Below are positions 18,671 to 28,901 of a stretch of 32,451 nucleotides of DNA, piece by piece. The DNA is from Bacteroidota bacterium (lineage in GTDB: Bacteria > Bacteroidota > Bacteroidia > UKL13-3). The stretch covers positions 1 through 32,451 of the forward strand of contig CANKGI010000006.1 in the NCBI GenBank assembly GCA_947481365.1, in the 5' to 3' direction. The position numbers and the translations under genes are program-made. The notes beneath the pieces are model-generated. The model saw only the letters and a list, made by a program, of their open reading frames with translations, made no database searches and was not told where the DNA came from. Every line of letters begins with the position of its first letter. Positions within the stretch are counted from its first letter, which is position 1.

Positions 18671-19217
18671 TTAAAATCTGATAATGTTTGCGTAATACTT
18701 GTTTCATAAAATTTCTTGCTCTCGAGTATTGTGATTTTGAGGTTCCTTCAGCTATATCTAAAATGACTGCAATCTCTCGATGAGTATAACCTTCAATTGC
18801 AAAAAGATTAAAAATCATTCGATAACCTTCGGGCATTTGTTGAATGAGGGTAATAATTTCTTTTTCAGAGATTTTATCTATCACATCCGATTCAAAAACA
18901 CCTTCAACATTTTCGATATCAAGTGACTCCCTAAATTGTCGTGATCGTTGTTTAAACATATTGATGGATGTAAAAATCATAATACGTCTGACCCAACCTT
19001 CAAAACTACCTGCATTCTTAAATGTCGAGATGCTTTTAAATACCTTCAGAAAACCTTCTTGTAACATATCTTCAGCCTCAGCCCGGTCTTTAGCATATCG
19101 CATACAAACACCAAGCATTTTTGATGCAAAATGATCGTATAGTTCCCTCTGGCACATACGATTGCCATTAATACAACCTTTTATTATTTCTAGCTCGTTG
19201 TATTGCATCCTATCCAT
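18645..19217 (-). CDS. RNA polymerase ECF-type sigma-70 factor
   Basis: Region 2 LYDHFASKMLGVCMRYAKDRAEAEDMLQEGFLKVFKSI...FEGWVRRIMIFTSINMFKQ; region 4 IQQMPEGYRMIFNLFAIEGYTHREIAVILDIAEGTSKSQYSRAR; ATG at 19217 preferred over TTG 19220. Confidence 0.93.
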   Translation of the reverse strand: MDRMQYNELEIIKGCINGNRMCQRELYDHFASKMLGVCMRYAKDRAEAEDMLQEGFLKVFKSISTFKNAGSFEGWVRRIMIFTSINMFKQRSRQFRESLDIENVEGVFESDVIDKISEKEIITLIQQMPEGYRMIFNLFAIEGYTHREIAVILDIAEGTSKSQYSRARNFMKQVLRKHYQILNEPFQEPK

Positions 19218-19296
19218 CAAGTCAAATATACAATTGAAATGGTTGTGCTAACGACAAAAAAATCTAAAAAAGACAGATGTTGTCAGATTTTCGGGT

Positions 19297-19344
19297 TAAG
19301 TTTGCCGCCCTATGTGAAAAACTGTCACCTAAAAACAGGTGGCA
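19297..19344 (+). promoter_or_regulatory. Putative groESL control region: -7-like TAAGTTTG (19297-19304) and leader hairpin TGTCACCT-AAAAAC-AGGTGGCA (19323-19344)
   Basis: Exact TAnnTTTG; 8-bp stem with one G-T pair and 6-nt loop about 60 nt upstream of groES; not a CIRCE sequence. Confidence 0.4.
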
Positions 19345-19406
19345 CAACTTATGTTAACTAGGGCTTATAAGAATAATTTAAAATCAATATAAACATATAA
19401 ATCACT

Positions 19407-19682
19407 ATGGCAGTATCATTGAAACCATTGGCAGACAGAGTTCTAGTTGAACCTGCAGCCGCAGAAGAAAAAACAGCATCAGGAATTATTATCCCTGACA
19501 CTGCAAAAGAAAAACCTCAAAGAGGAAAAGTTGTTGCAGCCGGTACCGGAAAAAAAGATGAACCGATGACAGTAAAAGCTGGAGATACAGTACTATACGG
19601 CAAATATGCCGGAACAGAAATAACTGTTGATGGTAAAGAATATCTCATCATGCGTGAGTCTGATATTTTCGCAATTATTTAA
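19407..19682 (+). CDS. groES: Co-chaperonin GroES
   Basis: [44 protein letters not shown]...[30 protein letters not shown]. Confidence 0.98.
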   Translation: MAVSLKPLADRVLVEPAAAEEKTASGIIIPDTAKEKPQRGKVVAAGTGKKDEPMTVKAGDTVLYGKYAGTEITVDGKEYLIMRESDIFAII

Positions 19683-19739
19683 TAGCCTTTAGCTGTTAGC
19701 AAAAATCATTTAAAATTCAACATTTAAAATTTAACATTA
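19683..19739. repeat. Short-period repeats between groES and groEL: TAGCNNN x3, then 14-bp tandem TTTAAAATTCAACA/TTTAAAATTTAACA (including copy 2 of the 24-bp repeat at 19708-19731)
   Basis: tagcctt-tagctgt-tagcaaa followed by tttaaaattcaaca-tttaaaatttaaca, read directly. Confidence 0.65.
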
Positions 19740-19740
19740 A

Positions 19741-21387
<1,647 letters not shown>

Positions 21388-21412
21388 GATTTAGAATCTT
21401 AAAATAACAATG

Positions 21413-21454
21413 ACCCGAATCACCCGATTACTATCGGATTGTTTCGGGTTTTTT
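21413..21454 (+). terminator. Rho-independent terminator of groESL
   Basis: ACCCGAA...TTCGGGT outer stem with inner CCGAT-TACT-ATCGG, then TTTTTT. Confidence 0.85.
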
Positions 21455-21491
21455 GTTGAATAAATATATCTTCGAAGTTTACTAAAAAAAT

Positions 21492-22478
21492 ATGTTGATC
21501 GACAAGTTTGGACGTGTACACGATTACCTTAGAATTTCATTAACGGAATCTTGTAATTTACGTTGCAAATATTGTATGCCCGAAGATTATACATTTCCTG
21601 CAGTACTTCCTAAACATTATATGACTGCAGATGAAATAGATCATATCGCCAAAATATTTATCAGACTTGGAGTAAATAAAATTCGTTTAACGGGTGGAGA
21701 ACCTTTGCTGAGAAAGGATGCTAAAAAAATTATCGAAAATTTTGCGAAATATACATCTGTTGATACAAATGAAAATCCGATAAAATTGACCATTACTACT
21801 AATGGAATTTTAGTGCATCAGTTTATTGATGTTTTCCAAAATGCAAATCTACATTCTGTTAATTTGAGTTTGGATACATTGATGCCCGACAGATTTGAAA
21901 ATATTACCAAACGAAATAGCTTTCATAAAGTTCTTTCAAATATGCACCTGTTGTTACAAAATAATTTTCATGTAAAATTAAATGTTGTTGCAATGAAAGG
22001 TGTGAATGATGATGAACTTACCGATTTTATTCAACTCACGCGTGACTTTCCTTTACATGTAAGATTTATAGAATTTATGCCGTTTCAAGGTAATGAGTGG
22101 AATAAAAATAAATTGATTTCTTATAAAGAAATGCTCGACAGAGCTTCACATTTTTTTGAAGTGATTCCATTAGAAAATAAGAAACACGATACTGCCAAAA
22201 AATTCAAAGTGCTCGGACATGAAGGTACATTTGCTTTTATCAATACCATGAGCGAACCTTTTTGTGGAGATTGTAATCGCATTCGATTAACGGCAGACGG
22301 TAAATTGAAAAATTGTTTGTTTTCAAAAGGTGAAATTGACCTACTTACGCCATTAAGAACAGGGGAAAATATTTTGCCGTTGATTCTATCATCAATTGAA
22401 AATAAGCAACAAAAGTGGGGTGGACAGGAGTTGTTTGACAATACTGAAAACCGAAGTATGATTGCAATAGGAGGGTAA
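21492..22478 (+). CDS. moaA: GTP 3',8-cyclase MoaA (radical SAM)
   Basis: SLTESCNLRCKYCMPED, KIRLTGGEPLLRKD, FCGDCNRIRLTADGKLKNCLFS, C-terminal GG. Confidence 0.97.
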   Translation: MLIDKFGRVHDYLRISLTESCNLRCKYCMPEDYTFPAVLPKHYMTADEIDHIAKIFIRLGVNKIRLTGGEPLLRKDAKKIIENFAKYTSVDTNENPIKLTITTNGILVHQFIDVFQNANLHSVNLSLDTLMPDRFENITKRNSFHKVLSNMHLLLQNNFHVKLNVVAMKGVNDDELTDFIQLTRDFPLHVRFIEFMPFQGNEWNKNKLISYKEMLDRASHFFEVIPLENKKHDTAKKFKVLGHEGTFAFINTMSEPFCGDCNRIRLTADGKLKNCLFSKGEIDLLTPLRTGENILPLILSSIENKQQKWGGQELFDNTENRSMIAIGG

Positions 22479-22482
22479 CAAA

Positions 22483-23217
22483 ATGATTCAGGAAATTTAT
22501 TTTTTACTACTTATTGCAATCGTGGCATTTTTATATGCATCAGTGGGACATGGCGGTGCGAGTGGGTATTTGGCACTAATGGTTCTTTTTGAAATCAGTC
22601 CTTTAATCATGAAACCGTCAGCATTATTGCTAAATATTTTTGTATCGGCAATTGCATTTTTTCAGTATTACCGACAAGGTTTTTTTAAATGGAAATTGCT
22701 TTTTCCTTTTATCATCACTTCCATTCCATTATCATTTATCGGTGCAAAAATTCAGATTGATGCGCACACTTATAAAGTAATCTTAGCCACTTGTTTGTTT
22801 GCAGCAATTCTTAGATTGATTGGTGTATTTGGTAAAACTGATATCGAAAATTCGAAAGCAATGAACTTTTCGCTTGCACTGATTATAGGAGGAATTATTG
22901 GATTCATATCAGGAATGATTGGCATTGGTGGAGGAATTTTACTGAGCCCCGTTTTACTTTTATTGCATTGGGCCAAAATGAAAGAATCAGCTGCGGTATC
23001 AGCATTATTTATTTTTTTAAATTCAGCTGCAGGGATTGCTGGAGCATTTTCGTCATTACAAAACATTTCATCACAAATTTATATTTGGGCATTGGCAGGA
23101 ATACTTGGAGGTACACTCGGTGCTTATTATGGCAGTGCCCGTTTTAATAATGTAGTTTTAAAATATATTTTAAGCGTGGTGCTTATTTTTGCATGTATAA
23201 AATTAGTGATTACTTAA
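22483..23217 (+). CDS. TauE/SafE-family sulfite exporter-like permease
   Basis: VGHGGASGYLALMVL and GFISGMIGIGGGILLSPVLLLL, multiple TMs. Confidence 0.88.
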   Translation: MIQEIYFLLLIAIVAFLYASVGHGGASGYLALMVLFEISPLIMKPSALLLNIFVSAIAFFQYYRQGFFKWKLLFPFIITSIPLSFIGAKIQIDAHTYKVILATCLFAAILRLIGVFGKTDIENSKAMNFSLALIIGGIIGFISGMIGIGGGILLSPVLLLLHWAKMKESAAVSALFIFLNSAAGIAGAFSSLQNISSQIYIWALAGILGGTLGAYYGSARFNNVVLKYILSVVLIFACIKLVIT

Positions 23218-24410
23218 TGGTTACTGTTGAAGAGGCTAAAAAATTATTGTGTGAAAATATTCAGCACACAGGTGTAATAGAAGTAAATATTCTCGATTCG
23301 TTGAATTGTGTTTTGGCTTCAACAATTATTTCACCCATCGATTTACCTTCATTCGATCAATCGTCAATGGATGGATATGCAATTAATGCAGGTAATGATT
23401 TAGATAGAAAAGAATTTGAAGTAATTGGAGAAATTAAAGCAGGTGACGATTCAAATATTACGTTAAAAGTTGGACAGGCTGTTCGAATTTTTACTGGTGC
23501 AAAAATTCCTTTACATACTGATTCGATTGTTGTTCAGGAAAAAGTTACAGAAGAGAATGGGACATTATTTTTGCAAGAGAAAATAAAAATTGCAGATTGT
23601 ATTCGTAAAATAGGAACTCAAATAAAATGTGGTCAAATCGCTCTCGAAGCTGGCTCTATAATGAATCCAGCCTCAATTGGTTTTGTTGCTTCATTGGGTA
23701 TTGGTAAGGTTAATATTTTTAGCAAACCAGAAGTTTCCATTATTGTTACCGGTAACGAAATAGTTTCACTTGATGATGAATTAACAAATGCAAAAGTGTT
23801 CGAGTCAAATTCATATACACTAACTTCAGCTTTAAGCCAGATGGGCATTCGTGTTAAAAGTACTCATCTAACTGAAGATGATTTGGAAGTGCTGAAACAT
23901 AAAATAAATACTTGTTTAATAAACGCTGATATTGTTTTAATAACCGGAGGAATTTCGGTAGGTAAATATGATTTTGCTTATGAAGCAATGTTAGCATGCG
24001 GAGTAGAAACAATTTTTTATAAAGTATTGCAAAAACCTGGAATGCCAGTTTTTGCTGGGAAGTTTAGGCGTAAATTAATTTTTGCTTTACCTGGAAATCC
24101 GGCATCAGCATTGGTGTGTTTTTATCAGTATGTTTATCCTTCAATAAAACAGATGCAGGGTTTTCAAAATATATATTTGCCAACAGCAAAGTGTAAATCA
24201 CATAAAGAAATTAATAAAAAAACGGGGAAGGCTCATTTTATTCGTGCTACTTTATCGGATGGTTTTGTAACAGAATTGGATGGTCAGGATTCGAATATGC
24301 TTCGCTCTTTTGCTCAAGCCAACGGATTTATTTATCTTGGAAAGGAAACTGAAAAAGTATTACCCGGAGAAGAAGTTGAATTTCATTTTTTACCTTTTAA
24401 TACGATATAA
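23217..24410 (+). CDS. moeA: Molybdopterin molybdotransferase MoeA
   Basis: DLPSFDQSSMDGYAI, GQAVRIFTGAKIP, GGISVGKYDF, FALPGNPASALVCF; ATG 23217 overlaps the upstream stop (listed 23193 start rejected). Confidence 0.95.
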   Translation: MVTVEEAKKLLCENIQHTGVIEVNILDSLNCVLASTIISPIDLPSFDQSSMDGYAINAGNDLDRKEFEVIGEIKAGDDSNITLKVGQAVRIFTGAKIPLHTDSIVVQEKVTEENGTLFLQEKIKIADCIRKIGTQIKCGQIALEAGSIMNPASIGFVASLGIGKVNIFSKPEVSIIVTGNEIVSLDDELTNAKVFESNSYTLTSALSQMGIRVKSTHLTEDDLEVLKHKINTCLINADIVLITGGISVGKYDFAYEAMLACGVETIFYKVLQKPGMPVFAGKFRRKLIFALPGNPASALVCFYQYVYPSIKQMQGFQNIYLPTAKCKSHKEINKKTGKAHFIRATLSDGFVTELDGQDSNMLRSFAQANGFIYLGKETEKVLPGEEVEFHFLPFNTI

Positions 24411-24638
24411 ATGAAAGTATTACTTTTTGGGATATTATCTGAAATAACCAAAGCAACTGAAATTGAAATAGCTGATGTGCTAACTGTTGATGATTTGAAA
24501 AATCGAATGTATGAAAAGTATCCGATGCTTCAGAACCAGCAGTTTTTTGTTGCAATCAACCATGAAAAATCAATAATTAATGAAAAGATAAAACCCGGTG
24601 ATAAAATAGCATTGTTACCAGCTTTTGCAGGAGGATAA
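24411..24638 (+). CDS. moaD: Molybdopterin synthase sulfur carrier subunit MoaD
   Basis: 75 aa ubiquitin-like, ends IALLPAFAGG; inside the moa cluster. Confidence 0.93.
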   Translation: MKVLLFGILSEITKATEIEIADVLTVDDLKNRMYEKYPMLQNQQFFVAINHEKSIINEKIKPGDKIALLPAFAGG

Positions 24639-24646
24639 ATTCACAT

Positions 24647-25096
24647 ATGACAGAAGAAAAAAAAGAACCTATATTTTTCCAAGAAGGCCCAATTATGCCT
24701 GATAAAATTGCTTCAAGTATTGCTCATCATAGCAAGAAAAAAAATATTGGAGCGCATCAAATTTTTATGGGACAAGTGCGTGAAGACGAAATAAACGGAC
24801 GCAAAGTAAAAGCCATTGAGTATTTTGTTTATCACGAAATGGCCCAAAAAGAAATGGCAAAAATAAGAATTGAAATTTTGCTAAAATATAAATTGACATG
24901 TGCTCATATCATACATAGCCAAGGCATTGTTGAATCAGGTGGAATATGTTTTTTTGTATTTGTTTCGGCACCACATCGCACTGCAGTTTTTGATGCCTGC
25001 ACTGAAATGGTAAACAGAATAAAAAAAGAAGTGCCAATTTTTGGTAAAGAGATTTTTGAAGACGATTCGCATCAATGGAAAGAAAATAAAAATTAA
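24647..25096 (+). CDS. moaE: Molybdopterin synthase catalytic subunit MoaE
   Basis: GAHQIFMGQVREDEINGRKVKAIEYFVYHEMAQKEM; HSQGIVESGGICFFVFVSAPHRTAVFDACTEMVNRIKKEVPIFGKEIF. Confidence 0.95.
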   Translation: MTEEKKEPIFFQEGPIMPDKIASSIAHHSKKKNIGAHQIFMGQVREDEINGRKVKAIEYFVYHEMAQKEMAKIRIEILLKYKLTCAHIIHSQGIVESGGICFFVFVSAPHRTAVFDACTEMVNRIKKEVPIFGKEIFEDDSHQWKENKN

Positions 25097-25097
25097 C

Positions 25098-26015
25098 ATG
25101 CAAGACATTACACATAAAAGCTCAACACTAAGAGTTGCAACTGCACAAGCTGTCGTTAGGGTTGGTGGAAGCAATACAATCGATTTAATTATAAAAAAAG
25201 AAATACCAAAAGGTGATGTTTTTGAAATGTCGAAAGCTGCTGGCTTGCTTGCAGTAAAAAAAACTTCAGATGTAATTCCAGATTGCCACCCCATGCCAAT
25301 TGAGAGTGCAAAATTTTCATTTGATATTTCGGGTTTGGATATAAAAATTATTCTCGAGGTAAAGACAATTTACAAAACAGGAGTTGAGGTTGAAGCGATG
25401 CACGGTGCATCAGTTGCTGCTCTTACCATGTATGATATGTTAAAACCTGTAGACAAAGAAATTGAAATTTGTTCGATTAAATTGATCGAAAAACGTGGAG
25501 GAAAATCAGATTTTATTGATAAATATAAAACGGATTTGACAGCAACAGTTATCGTTTGTTCTGATTCGGTTTCGGCAGGAAAAAAAACGGATAAGGCAGG
25601 TAAAGCAATAATAAAAAAACTTGAAAATTGCGGCATAAAAAATATTTCATACGAAGTAATTGCCGATGATTCAAATATGATTGCAGATAAATTTATTGCT
25701 TATATCAATGCGAAAGTTGATCTGTTGATTTTTTGTGGAGGTACTGGATTGTCAGCTCGAGACAATACTCCTGAAACAATAAAACCTTTGCTCGACAGAG
25801 AAATTTCATCAATAATGGAAACAGCTAGATCATACGGACAGCAACGCACACCTTATGCAATGCTATCGAGAGGTGTTGCCGGAATGAAAAATAGAACGTT
25901 GGTTCTTACATTGCCAGGCTCAACACGTGGTGCCGAAGAAACAATGGATGCACTCTTTCCTCATGTTTTACATATTTTTAGGGTGGTTGAAAACAAGGGG
26001 CACGATAAATTGTAA
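25098..26015 (+). CDS. moaCB: Fused cyclic pyranopterin monophosphate synthase (MoaC) - molybdopterin adenylyltransferase-like (MoaB/Mog) protein
   Basis: MoaC: KAAGLLAVKKTSDVIPDCHPMPIESAKF, EVEAMHGASVAALTMYDMLK; MoaB: CSDSVSAGKKTDKAG, LIFCGGTGLSARDNTPETI, LPGSTRGAEE; ATG 25098 preferred over listed 25041. Confidence 0.93.
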   Translation: MQDITHKSSTLRVATAQAVVRVGGSNTIDLIIKKEIPKGDVFEMSKAAGLLAVKKTSDVIPDCHPMPIESAKFSFDISGLDIKIILEVKTIYKTGVEVEAMHGASVAALTMYDMLKPVDKEIEICSIKLIEKRGGKSDFIDKYKTDLTATVIVCSDSVSAGKKTDKAGKAIIKKLENCGIKNISYEVIADDSNMIADKFIAYINAKVDLLIFCGGTGLSARDNTPETIKPLLDREISSIMETARSYGQQRTPYAMLSRGVAGMKNRTLVLTLPGSTRGAEETMDALFPHVLHIFRVVENKGHDKL

Positions 26016-26142
26016 ATTGGTTTCTGTTTTCCGTAGTTTATTTAAAATTTAACTCAAATTAAATACAGAGTATTTTTAATGCATATTTTCGAAGCGTTTT
26101 TATTTTATTGCGGGAAATTGAATAATTCAAATTTGATTATAG

Positions 26143-26829
26143 ATGATATTTAAAGTGAAGGGTACTCAAAAGATTAGTGTAGTTGTATTGTGTTCTATTC
26201 TAATTATTTTGGCTTGTAAGCATGGAAAAACGGATGACGATGTGATTCCAAAACCAGCAGATACAACTCATGTTTTTGTTAATACCAATGCAATTGACAG
26301 TGTTTGTTTTGACGAACAAATTCTTCCTCTTTTAGTGTCAAATTGCGCCAAATCAGGATGCCATGATACTGTTACTAAGCAATCAGGAATTGTGGTTACA
26401 AGTTACGATTACTTAAAAACGACTTTATCGGGAACATTATTAATGCAATCGTTAAGAGATAGCGGACAATTAGGAATGCCCATTTCAAATAAATTAACAG
26501 CTGATCAGGTTAAATTAATTCAAACATGGGTAAATCAAGGAATGAAACGAGGAATCGATTGTCAAGGTCCATGTGATACATCAAATGTTACTTATAGCGG
26601 TTCGGTTTTTCCTATCATTCAAAATTATTGTTTAGGATGTCATATTTCATCAGGTACATTACTTACAAATTATACTCAGGTAAAAGCAAAAGTTACCGAT
26701 GGTAAGTTATTTTGCACAGTTAGCTGGGCAGGAGGATGCCAACCTATGCCACAAGGTGGTGTGCAATTATCGCAATGTAATATCAGAAAAATAAAAATTT
26801 GGATTGATGCTGGAGCTCAAAATAATTAA
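26143..26829 (+). CDS. Lipoprotein with two putative c-type heme motifs
   Basis: Lipobox ILACKHG; CAKSGCH (CX4CH) and CLGCH (CX2CH), each after the same context (ILPLLVSNC.. / VFPIIQNYC..). Confidence 0.8.
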   Translation: MIFKVKGTQKISVVVLCSILIILACKHGKTDDDVIPKPADTTHVFVNTNAIDSVCFDEQILPLLVSNCAKSGCHDTVTKQSGIVVTSYDYLKTTLSGTLLMQSLRDSGQLGMPISNKLTADQVKLIQTWVNQGMKRGIDCQGPCDTSNVTYSGSVFPIIQNYCLGCHISSGTLLTNYTQVKAKVTDGKLFCTVSWAGGCQPMPQGGVQLSQCNIRKIKIWIDAGAQNN

Positions 26830-26837
26830 TTGAACAG

Positions 26838-28889
26838 ATGAAAAAGAATATAGCTTATTTATTTACTTTATTAATAATGGTTTCGATTGGTGTGAAAATA
26901 TTTGCATCTGCATCGGGACAATCAGGAAAGTCAGGAGCTCCCGGAGAAGGAACCTGTACCTCTTGTCATGGTGGAGCTAGTACTGGAAACATTGCTATTA
27001 CTCACAATATTCCTGCTGGAGGATATGTGTTGGGAACAACATATACTATTACTGTAACAGTTACACAAACAAGTATATCTTTATTTGGATTTGATTGTAC
27101 AATTCTCACTTCTTCAAATACAAATGCCGGAACAATTGTAGTTACCAATTCAACACAAACTAGAACGTTAACAAGTGGTGTTAAAACCAATATTACTCAT
27201 CGCTCGAATGGCGGAACAGGAACAGGTTCACATGCTTTTCAATTTAACTGGACAGCTCCGGCTACAAATATTGGCAATGTAACAATTTATGCAACAGGCC
27301 TGGCAGCAAATGGAAATAATGGAACTTCTGGAGATTTTACTTACGCAACAAGTTTGGTAATTACTCCTAGTGCATCGGCAACAAGTATTGCAACCGGAGC
27401 AATCGCTGGTAGTCCTTTTTGCAATGGTCAAACAGGTATTTCAATTCCATACACAGCAACTGGAACATATACTACCGGAAATATTTTTACTGCACAACTT
27501 TCAAGTTCAACAGGTTCATTTACCACACCCACAATTATAGGAACAGTAACATCAACAACAAGTGGTTCAATAACAAGTAACATTCCAATTCCTAATACTG
27601 CCGGAACAGCCTACAGAGTTAGAGTTGTGTCGAGCACACCAGCAACAACCGGAACTGATAATGGAACAAACCTCACCGTTAATATTTGTGCAACAACTTA
27701 TGTCACCACCGGAACCATTTCAGGAAGTCCGTTTTGTGATACGCAAATTGGAATACTCATTCCATATAATGCTGTTGGAACCTACACAGCAGGAAATGTT
27801 TTTACCGCTCAATTATCAGATGCAACAGGATCATTTTCATTCCCTTTAAATATTGGTTCGTTAACTGCTATAACATCAGGTGTAATTACCAGTTCGGTAG
27901 GAATTCCGGCTATTGCTGGAACGCAATATAGAATTAGGGTTGTTGCAAATACTCCTGTTATCACCGGAACTGATAACGGAGTGAATTTAGCTGTTCGACT
28001 TTGTTATGCAAATTCAATAACAACGAGTGTAATTAGCGGAAGTCCTTTCTGCGAAAATTCAAGTTTCAATGTTTCGGTTCCATTTAATTTTACCGGAACA
28101 TTTACCGGAAATTATACAGCTCAATTATCAGATGCCAATGGAAGTTTCGCCAACGCATTAACAATAGGTACAGGAACAACAAGTCCAATATTGGCAATTA
28201 TTCCATCAAATACAGCAAAGGGAACAGCATACAGAATTAGAGTTGTAAATAATAATCCAAATATATTAGGAACAGATAACGGTGCTAATCTTTCTGTAAA
28301 TACTTGCAACGCAGTTTTGGTAGATACAATATGGAGTGGTCCGTATTGTACATCTACAACATACAATTGTAATGTGCCATTTAAAATTATCGGAACATCT
28401 ACAGGACCATTTATTGCAGAACTTTCAGATGCCAGTGGAAATTTTACAAATGCCACAACTATAGGCTACGGTTATAACCCACCAATTGCTGCTGTAATAC
28501 CCGAAGGAACTTCAATTGGGAGCAGTTATCGTGTGAGAGTTAGAGATATGAACACCGGATTTTTATCTTCGGCCAACACAAATAATTTCAGAATAAACAC
28601 TTGTTTAAATACTGATGTGAATGATATCAGTTTTGACGAAGCAATTCGTATTTATCCTAATCCTAACAACGGAGTTTTTGAAATAATGTTTACCAATACA
28701 TCGGCTATGCCAATTTCTATTGGTGTTTATAATTTAGTTGGTGAATTGTTACAGGAAATAGATTCAACAAAAATCCAATCGAATTCACTACTTCATTTCG
28801 ATAATAGTTCTTTAAAAAGTGGAATTTATTTTCTGAGAATGCAGTCGAATGAAAAAGTGATGATGAAGAAAATCCTGATTCATGATTAG
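26838..28889 (+). CDS. T9SS-exported protein: N-terminal CXXCH plus choice-of-anchor-V-like domain, four ~100-aa repeats, C-terminal type A sorting domain
   Basis: Signal peptide; GEGTCTSCHGGASTG; four repeats ending NLTVNIC / NLAVRLC / NLSVNTC / NFRINTC; IRIYPNPNNGVFEIMF...LKSGIYFLRMQSNEKVMMKKILIHD. Confidence 0.85.
   Translation: MKKNIAYLFTLLIMVSIGVKIFASASGQSGKSGAPGEGTCTSCHGGASTGNIAITHNIPAGGYVLGTTYTITVTVTQTSISLFGFDCTILTSSNTNAGTIVVTNSTQTRTLTSGVKTNITHRSNGGTGTGSHAFQFNWTAPATNIGNVTIYATGLAANGNNGTSGDFTYATSLVITPSASATSIATGAIAGSPFCNGQTGISIPYTATGTYTTGNIFTAQLSSSTGSFTTPTIIGTVTSTTSGSITSNIPIPNTAGTAYRVRVVSSTPATTGTDNGTNLTVNICATTYVTTGTISGSPFCDTQIGILIPYNAVGTYTAGNVFTAQLSDATGSFSFPLNIGSLTAITSGVITSSVGIPAIAGTQYRIRVVANTPVITGTDNGVNLAVRLCYANSITTSVISGSPFCENSSFNVSVPFNFTGTFTGNYTAQLSDANGSFANALTIGTGTTSPILAIIPSNTAKGTAYRIRVVNNNPNILGTDNGANLSVNTCNAVLVDTIWSGPYCTSTTYNCNVPFKIIGTSTGPFIAELSDASGNFTNATTIGYGYNPPIAAVIPEGTSIGSSYRVRVRDMNTGFLSSANTNNFRINTCLNTDVNDISFDEAIRIYPNPNNGVFEIMFTNTSAMPISIGVYNLVGELLQEIDSTKIQSNSLLHFDNSSLKSGIYFLRMQSNEKVMMKKILIHD
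27393..28604 (+). repeat. Four protein-coding tandem repeats (starts near 27393, 27708, 28023, 28323; spacing 315, 315, 300 bp)
   Basis: Recurring SGSPFC...F(T)AQLSDATGSF...GTAYRIRVV...GTDNGxNLxVxxC pattern. Confidence 0.85.
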
Positions 28890-28901
28890 TTAAAAACGTA
28901 T

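Noticed and set aside
19221-19406. CIRCE/HrcA operator upstream of groES
   Set aside because: No TTAGCACTC-N9-GAGTGCTAA or close variant was visible; only an unrelated 8-bp hairpin.
27393-28604. CRISPR-like or satellite DNA array
   Set aside because: Roughly 300-bp periodicity with amino-acid conservation in one open frame; these are protein domain repeats.
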